A DNA stretch of 8,895 nt from Thermoproteota archaeon (lineage in GTDB: Archaea; Korarchaeota; JAOZGF01): contig JAOZGF010000134.1 in the NCBI GenBank assembly GCA_027491845.1, positions 1-8,895 on the forward strand, written 5' to 3'. The first letter of the stretch is position 1; each line of letters begins with the position of its first letter. The translations under genes and the position numbers were made by a program. Shown here one piece after another: positions 4,970-8,895 of this stretch. The notes beneath the pieces are model-generated. The model searched no databases, had not been told where the DNA came from, and saw only the letters and a list, made by a program, of their open reading frames with translations.

Positions 4970-5815
4970 ATGCCCCTTAAAAGAACAAGTTTAAGAAGTA
5001 GAGTAAGTTTCACAGCAAGTATAGAAGAACAGCCCTTAAGCGTAGCCCCAGGAACTTACATACACAGCTTTAGCTTAGGTTACAAGGGAGACATAGCGGC
5101 AGGAGTAACAGTTAATATAGAAGACTTCCTGGATCTTGTCAATCCGTTCCAGGTTATAATCAATGGGGACCCCAAGATTTCGTTAAGAGGAAGAGACATT
5201 TACGCCCTTGATGCGTTGCTGCTAAAACATCTGCCTGACGCCTTGGAAGGGGCAGCAGGTGAAGACTGCAAAGTAATGGGTTTAACAGTGCCTTTCCAAC
5301 ATGCAGTTAAAGCAGCTGAAGCAATAAGCTGGTTAGCAACGAGAGTAGCAGTTACAAACATTTCAGGAGAAATTATAAGTATAGGGTACACCTGGGATAC
5401 AAAGCCATTACAAAACAAAATGTTCCACGCGGTTGAACATGCAGGAACAAGCCCAAGCTCAACAGGCTGGGGAACAATACAGGCAAGTTTACCGCGTGTA
5501 GGAGACTTGATAGCAATACTGCTATATTCCGCAACTGTGCCAACAACAACAGCAGACACAGTAACACTTCAGGAAGTCAAGCTAAAAAGGAACGAAGTTG
5601 AAGAATTCAAGGCGGAATGGTTTGAGCTGCAGGCAGACAGCAAATCAATGTGGACAAACATAGACGCAAGCAGCCTAAAAGACATAATGGCCAATTACGC
5701 AATTATAAACTTGACAGAGGACCCCTGGGACGCAAAAAAAGACAAAATAAGCCTTGAAGCAAACTTCGGAGTGGCTTCGTCAGCATACAGGTGGATCCCA
5801 ATATACTTAGTTTAA
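4970..5815 (+). CDS. candidate double jelly-roll major capsid protein
   Basis: A 281-residue protein with an ATG start; GGTGAG lies a few bases upstream. It is almost entirely beta-rich. The first half has TYIHSFSLGYKGDI (29-42), NPFQVIINGDPKISLRG (58-74) and the helix DIYALDALL (76-84). The second half repeats the theme with VGDLIAILLYSAT (177-189) and TLQEVKLKRNEVEEFKAEWFEL (199-220), ending in SSAYRWIPIYLV. Paired strand-helix patterns and a length near 270-280 fit the PM2/STIV-type double jelly-roll capsid proteins, which form pseudo-hexameric capsomers over an internal membrane. Codon use is strongly C-ending for Tyr (TAC 7, TAT 1). An alternative is another beta-sandwich virion protein. 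Position in the operon supports a structural role. Confidence 0.6.
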   Translation: MPLKRTSLRSRVSFTASIEEQPLSVAPGTYIHSFSLGYKGDIAAGVTVNIEDFLDLVNPFQVIINGDPKISLRGRDIYALDALLLKHLPDALEGAAGEDCKVMGLTVPFQHAVKAAEAISWLATRVAVTNISGEIISIGYTWDTKPLQNKMFHAVEHAGTSPSSTGWGTIQASLPRVGDLIAILLYSATVPTTTADTVTLQEVKLKRNEVEEFKAEWFELQADSKSMWTNIDASSLKDIMANYAIINLTEDPWDAKKDKISLEANFGVASSAYRWIPIYLV

Positions 5816-5828
5816 GAGGGGAGGTCCC

Positions 5829-6158
5829 TTGCCTGTTATAACCGTTGGGACCACCCCCAAAATAGTTTTTTCAGACAACCCGCACAGAGCAGGTTATCTC
5901 ATTTACTTCATCAGCAGCGCAATCCTGCCAAGCAACGACGGCAAAATATTTATAGGGGAAGGGTTTACGCCAACAGCTGACGAAAACCAGCCAACAAGCG
6001 GAATCGTGCTTATAAATGGAATGTCAGCAGAACGATATGAACAGTACCCTGGAGACCCAAGCGTTTTCAAGGGCGAAATAATAGTAGTAGCCAACAAAGC
6101 AAATCAAAAAATTTACGTGCATGAAACAAGCGTATTTAGGAAGGAGGTAGGGAAATAA
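5829..6158 (+). CDS. small beta-rich virion accessory or vertex protein
   Basis: A 109-residue protein read from TTG at 5829, with GGGGAGGT at 5818-5825; no ATG is available in frame near the N-terminus. The order is VITVGTTPKIVFSDNPHRAGYLIYFIS (2-28), then KIFIGEGFTPT, a Pro/Thr/Gly loop region (VLINGMSAERYEQYPGDPS), and GEIIVVANKANQKIYVHETSV at the end. This pattern (TVGTT, NPxR, a strand with an IFIG-like motif, and a closing I..VA......VYVHE) is common in small phage neck, decoration or vertex jelly-roll proteins. It lies 13 bases after the capsid gene and shares TAATG with the next gene. It may be the penton or a capsid-associated protein. Confidence 0.6.
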   Translation: MPVITVGTTPKIVFSDNPHRAGYLIYFISSAILPSNDGKIFIGEGFTPTADENQPTSGIVLINGMSAERYEQYPGDPSVFKGEIIVVANKANQKIYVHETSVFRKEVGK

Positions 6159-6322
6159 TGCCGTTAAGAATAACAGGAATAATTGTAACAACTGATATGA
6201 TTCAAGACGGGGCAGTAACAAACACTAAACTAGCTGCCAACGCAGTAACAACAGACAAAATAAAAAACAACGAAGTAAAAATTGAAGACGCAGCAGCTGA
6301 CTTATTAGCACTAATAACATAA
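6158..6322 (+). CDS. 54-residue fibre-like decapeptide-repeat protein
   Basis: A very short gene starting at ATG 6158, overlapping the upstream stop by one base (TAATG), with AAGGAGGT about nine bases before it. After a short head (MPLRITGII), the protein is four decapeptide units at residues 10-19, 20-29, 30-39 and 40-49: VTTDMIQDGA, VTNTKLAANA, VTTDKIKNNE and a degenerate VKIEDAAADL. The GAVTNxKLAxNAVTxDKI type of repeat is well known from phage tail-fibre stalks, where it makes trimeric fibres. Here it stands as a separate small gene directly before a lectin-like gene, so it may form a short stalk, or a cap that trimerises the next protein. Translation coupling looks tight on both sides. 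Confidence 0.75.
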   Translation: MPLRITGIIVTTDMIQDGAVTNTKLAANAVTTDKIKNNEVKIEDAAADLLALIT

Positions 6323-6333
6323 AGGTGAGAATA

Positions 6334-7014
6334 ATGAGTTTTTTCACAGAAAAACAGCTTTACGATATTTTAAACAATACACTAACAGCGAAAATAGACA
6401 TACAAAGCTTAAATCTACTTACTGATGTATTGAAATGGGCAAATAAATGGAATTGTATTTATGATTTCTCTGCGTTACCAACACCAACCAAAAGTTTACC
6501 GACGGACGCCATAGACCTTGAAACAAGTAAAGTAATTCTTCTGGGTCATGACGGCAGTAACGCTGTTGCTGAAAATGAATTTTTGTTTTATTCGCTTGGA
6601 GGAAGCTTTTCAAGAGTTTATGCATGTGCTCTTTCAACAGTAAACAGCTTGTCCTCTGGTCAAGCTGCAGCTGTGGGTTTTAGCGATGGCACAGACCAGA
6701 ACGGATTTTACATGGGGGGTGAATATTACCCGAGTGCCGCCAACACGTGGCAGCAATATAAAATTGTTGCAGGAACCGTAACGGGAATCACGGGAGCAGG
6801 TATATCCGCTGCACGTTTAACACCGACTTTTCTTGAAATTTATATTGATTGCGGAGCAAAAGCTTTAATGACCGCCGTGAATGGTTCAATAAGTACAAAT
6901 ATTTATGATGCGGATATTCCGACAAGTTTTACACATTTTACCCTCCATACGTATGGTGAAGGATATTTGCGATATGGAATATTTAATCCACCATGTATTG
7001 TAGCTTTCGAGTAA
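6334..7014 (+). CDS. beta-rich lectin-like protein, possible receptor binder
   Basis: A 226-residue protein. A GTG at 6325 is open in frame, but it is part of AAGGTGAG, which is the ribosome binding site of the ATG at 6334, so I take the ATG. Residues 1-39 are helical (FFTEKQLYDILNNTL, LNLLTDVLKWANKW) and look like an attachment segment. Residues 40-226 are beta-rich with many Gly, Ser, Tyr and Phe, resembling a concanavalin-like or jelly-roll domain (ENEFLFYSLGG, AAAVGFSDGTDQNGFYMGG, PTFLEIYIDCGAKALMTAVNG, FTLHTYGEGYLRYGIF). Codon use changes after the helical part towards T-ending codons (Tyr TAT 10, TAC 2), unlike its neighbours. Placed after the fibre-like gene, it fits a host-recognition spike, though the exact family is unknown. 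Confidence 0.6.
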   Translation: MSFFTEKQLYDILNNTLTAKIDIQSLNLLTDVLKWANKWNCIYDFSALPTPTKSLPTDAIDLETSKVILLGHDGSNAVAENEFLFYSLGGSFSRVYACALSTVNSLSSGQAAAVGFSDGTDQNGFYMGGEYYPSAANTWQQYKIVAGTVTGITGAGISAARLTPTFLEIYIDCGAKALMTAVNGSISTNIYDADIPTSFTHFTLHTYGEGYLRYGIFNPPCIVAFE

Positions 7015-7025
7015 AAGGGATAAAC

Positions 7026-7205
7026 ATGAAGTTTTTGAAAGGAGTAGTAAAAAAGGCGGAAATTGAAATTACAGTCCACCCATGGCGGAATATAAAACAA
7101 TTAGCAAAAGTAGAAATAAAAGAAGAGAAAACAGAGAAACTTATTGATTTATTGGTTAAAAAGAATGTTTTAACAGTAAAAGAGAAAGAATTAATAGAAG
7201 ACTAG
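7026..7205 (+). CDS. small basic hypothetical protein, 59 residues
   Basis: Short protein from ATG 7026, 11 bases after the previous stop, with AAAAGGGA nearby; the frame is open further left (to 6993), but that part overlaps the previous gene. It is Lys/Glu-rich, with a strand-like start (GVVKKAEIEITVHP), a strand (QLAKVEIKEEK) and two helices (TEKLIDLLVKKN, VKEKELIED). The end looks like a small helical dimer motif. I do not recognise it. It sits between the lectin-like gene and the large structural gene and is probably in the same transcript, eight bases before the next start. Confidence 0.6.
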   Translation: MKFLKGVVKKAEIEITVHPWRNIKQLAKVEIKEEKTEKLIDLLVKKNVLTVKEKELIED

Positions 7206-7213
7206 GTGAGGAA

Positions 7214-8895
7214 ATGACGTTTTACGGTCATGAAATAGCTGAAAAAGAGTGGGAGAAACACCAAGAAAATTTAGATAAAGCGGGCAAGTACGCAGACAAA
7301 ATTATGAAAGAACTTGAGAAGAAGCGAGCACCACCAAGCCTAAGCGAGGAAGAAAACGAAAAAATAGGCAAAGTTTTAGGAAGCGTAGCTGCCCCACCGC
7401 CAAGTCCACCAAACCTAAAAATTGAAGTGCCTGCAGCCCTGGTTCCGGTTGCAAAAGCAGCTGACCACATAGTTACACCGATAGAACGAGGCTTACACGA
7501 TCTTGAACTGACAGGAAAAGGACTTTCAACTTATTTCGGCCTTACACAGCCTGACGATGACATGAAAGACGTCATAGACGCAACAAAAAGGGTAGGATTT
7601 GGTTTAATGACTGCGGGAAGCGGTTTAGCAACAGCATCAGCAGCATTAAGCGCAAGCGGAATAGGTGCACCAATAGGAGCGCCAGGAATGGCGCTTGGTG
7701 GAGGCCTAGGGCTACTAGGCTGGATGCTTGAAGACAACGTAGTGTTTAACCTGCAGCAGTTAGAGAGAAAGAAGCAAGAAGAAGCAAGGGAAAAGGAACA
7801 AGAATTAAGAGAACAAGGAGAACAAGAAAAAGCAGAAGAAATAAAACATCAAAGGGAAGCGTCAAGTATCATGAAGGGTATTACAGAAAGCATAAAAAAC
7901 AGGTATTTCACTATCCAAGATGCATTAAAAAGAAAGGACTTAAATATGGCAAAGGAATTACTAAAGGAACAAGAACACGCAATAGAGGTAGCTAAAGAGC
8001 TTTATAACAACAACATAAACGAGTTAAAAGCTTACGGAACAGCGGATTATTACAACTACGCAATTTTAAGCGCAGAAGAACAACTAAAAGCAATAAAGGC
8101 AGCGTTACAAGGAAAAAACCCAATACCAAACCAAATAAACACGTTAATACACATGCAAAACCTGGTCCATAAACTACAAAGGGAACTGCAAAGAGAAAAA
8201 GAGCAAAAAGAATGGATCCGTGATTACTACGCAAAAAAGCTGCAAAGAAGTTTCAGGCCCACAATGCATTATTTGCCAAGCATGAATTACAGACAATTAC
8301 AGGAGTTAATACATCATAGGAGAATCAGAAAGGCAGGACACGTTTTAAGCAACGCCATAAATGAAGCAATTAAAGTTTTTAAGCCCACAGCGTTAAAATT
8401 CAGATACGAAGTAATACAAAAAGAGAAAACACCACTTAGAGACACAGCAAAGTTTTTAGCATACTTACGTAAACATTTCATTTTGCCGACAGCAAAAATA
8501 AGCCCAAGCGATTGGAACAAAGCAAACTTTGTAAATTACACGCCGCAAATGGTCCAATTGATGAGGCAAGTATTCAACGACGCAGGAGTAAGCCCAGAAT
8601 TTTACAATAAACTCAAATTCTGGCAGTGGGAGGCTCTGACACGTTTTAGACAGTACTACTATTACGCAAGACGACGAGGATTCTTCTACCCGAATGAACT
8701 TGTGCTTTACAGAGAGTTTAAACGCATAATGGGATTAACTGACGAACAGATCGAGAAATATTTCGGATCCCACCCAGACCACATAAGCTATTTAACAAAA
8801 GAAGCAATGGAGGAATATCTCAAAAAACTTGAGGACTTAGGAATCAGCTTTCCCAGGGAAGAAATGGAAAAATATTTAAGCCAAGAGTTTATCTA
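7214..8895 (+). CDS. large structural protein, incomplete at right edge
   Basis: An open frame of at least 560 residues running off the window without a stop. The ATG at 7214 has AGGTGAGG just upstream. Residues 1-60 are charged helix and a Pro-rich segment. Residues 127-172 are a long Gly/Ala-rich hydrophobic stretch (GFGLMTAGSGLATASAALSA, GIGAPIGAPGMALGGGLGLLGWML), long enough for one or two membrane passes or a fusion-like peptide. Residues 180-216 are a Gln/Glu/Lys coiled coil. The remainder is mostly helical, with a Tyr/Arg-rich patch (RFRQYYYYARRRGFF). It is the last gene seen in the late operon. It could be a virion protein that spans or breaches the membrane, or a tape-measure-like internal protein. 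Family not recognised; C-terminus unseen. Confidence 0.75.
   Translation, partial: MTFYGHEIAEKEWEKHQENLDKAGKYADKIMKELEKKRAPPSLSEEENEKIGKVLGSVAAPPPSPPNLKIEVPAALVPVAKAADHIVTPIERGLHDLELTGKGLSTYFGLTQPDDDMKDVIDATKRVGFGLMTAGSGLATASAALSASGIGAPIGAPGMALGGGLGLLGWMLEDNVVFNLQQLERKKQEEAREKEQELREQGEQEKAEEIKHQREASSIMKGITESIKNRYFTIQDALKRKDLNMAKELLKEQEHAIEVAKELYNNNINELKAYGTADYYNYAILSAEEQLKAIKAALQGKNPIPNQINTLIHMQNLVHKLQRELQREKEQKEWIRDYYAKKLQRSFRPTMHYLPSMNYRQLQELIHHRRIRKAGHVLSNAINEAIKVFKPTALKFRYEVIQKEKTPLRDTAKFLAYLRKHFILPTAKISPSDWNKANFVNYTPQMVQLMRQVFNDAGVSPEFYNKLKFWQWEALTRFRQYYYYARRRGFFYPNELVLYREFKRIMGLTDEQIEKYFGSHPDHISYLTKEAMEEYLKKLEDLGISFPREEMEKYLSQEFI

Noticed and set aside
5200..5559. A 119-residue minus-strand frame inside the capsid gene
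   Set aside because: No ribosome binding site, and it lies fully within a well-supported capsid-like gene in the middle of a one-direction operon.
7704..7720. Small inverted repeat GCCTAG/CTAGGC with a five-base loop
   Set aside because: It lies in the Gly/Leu-repeat coding part of the large gene and is explained by repeated codons; a six-pair stem within a coding region carries little weight.

Overview
The window looks like part of the genome of an archaeal virus, or an integrated or plasmid-like relative. I infer an archaeal, perhaps thermophilic, host from three things: BRE/TATA-type boxes about 25 bp before expected transcript starts, GGTGA or GGAGGTGA ribosome binding sites 5-9 nt before ATG, GTG or TTG starts, and T-run terminators at a convergent gene end. 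The DNA is AT-rich, with AGA/AGG, ATA and ACA codons frequent. No host gene, tRNA, rRNA, CRISPR array, transposase or integrase is visible.

Layout. Positions 1-300 are a non-coding leader with a GC-rich hairpin, a TTACTA repeat and a TATA box that abuts a 20-bp palindrome. Positions 316-1027 (+) hold a small winged-helix-like protein and an unknown 170-residue protein. Positions 1028-1248 are a convergent gap with T-rich terminators on both strands around a cluster of dyads and direct repeats. Positions 4411 down to 1249 (-) form a seven-gene operon: ribbon-helix-helix regulator, PD-(D/E)XK-like protein, a 120-residue protein that may be OB-like, ParB-like protein with a C-terminal zinc knuckle, small membrane protein, tail-anchored beta-rich protein, and Cys-rich protein. 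Around 4412-4490 lies a compact divergent promoter.

Positions 4491-8895 (+) look like a structural (late) operon: a basic 154-residue protein, a 281-residue candidate double jelly-roll major capsid protein, a 109-residue beta protein, a 54-residue protein of four decapeptide repeats, a 226-residue beta-rich lectin-like protein, a 59-residue protein, and a protein of at least 560 residues that runs off the right edge.

How they may work together (inference): the rightward operon builds the particle (capsid, vertex and fibre parts, an internal or membrane-interacting protein). The leftward operon starts with its own regulator, continues with DNA-handling proteins, and ends with three membrane or surface proteins that may serve egress, entry or the particle membrane. 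The left rightward pair is probably an autoregulated control unit. No packaging ATPase, polymerase or integrase is inside the window, so the genome must extend beyond it if the virus reading is right. All family assignments come from reading the sequence by eye, without database search.
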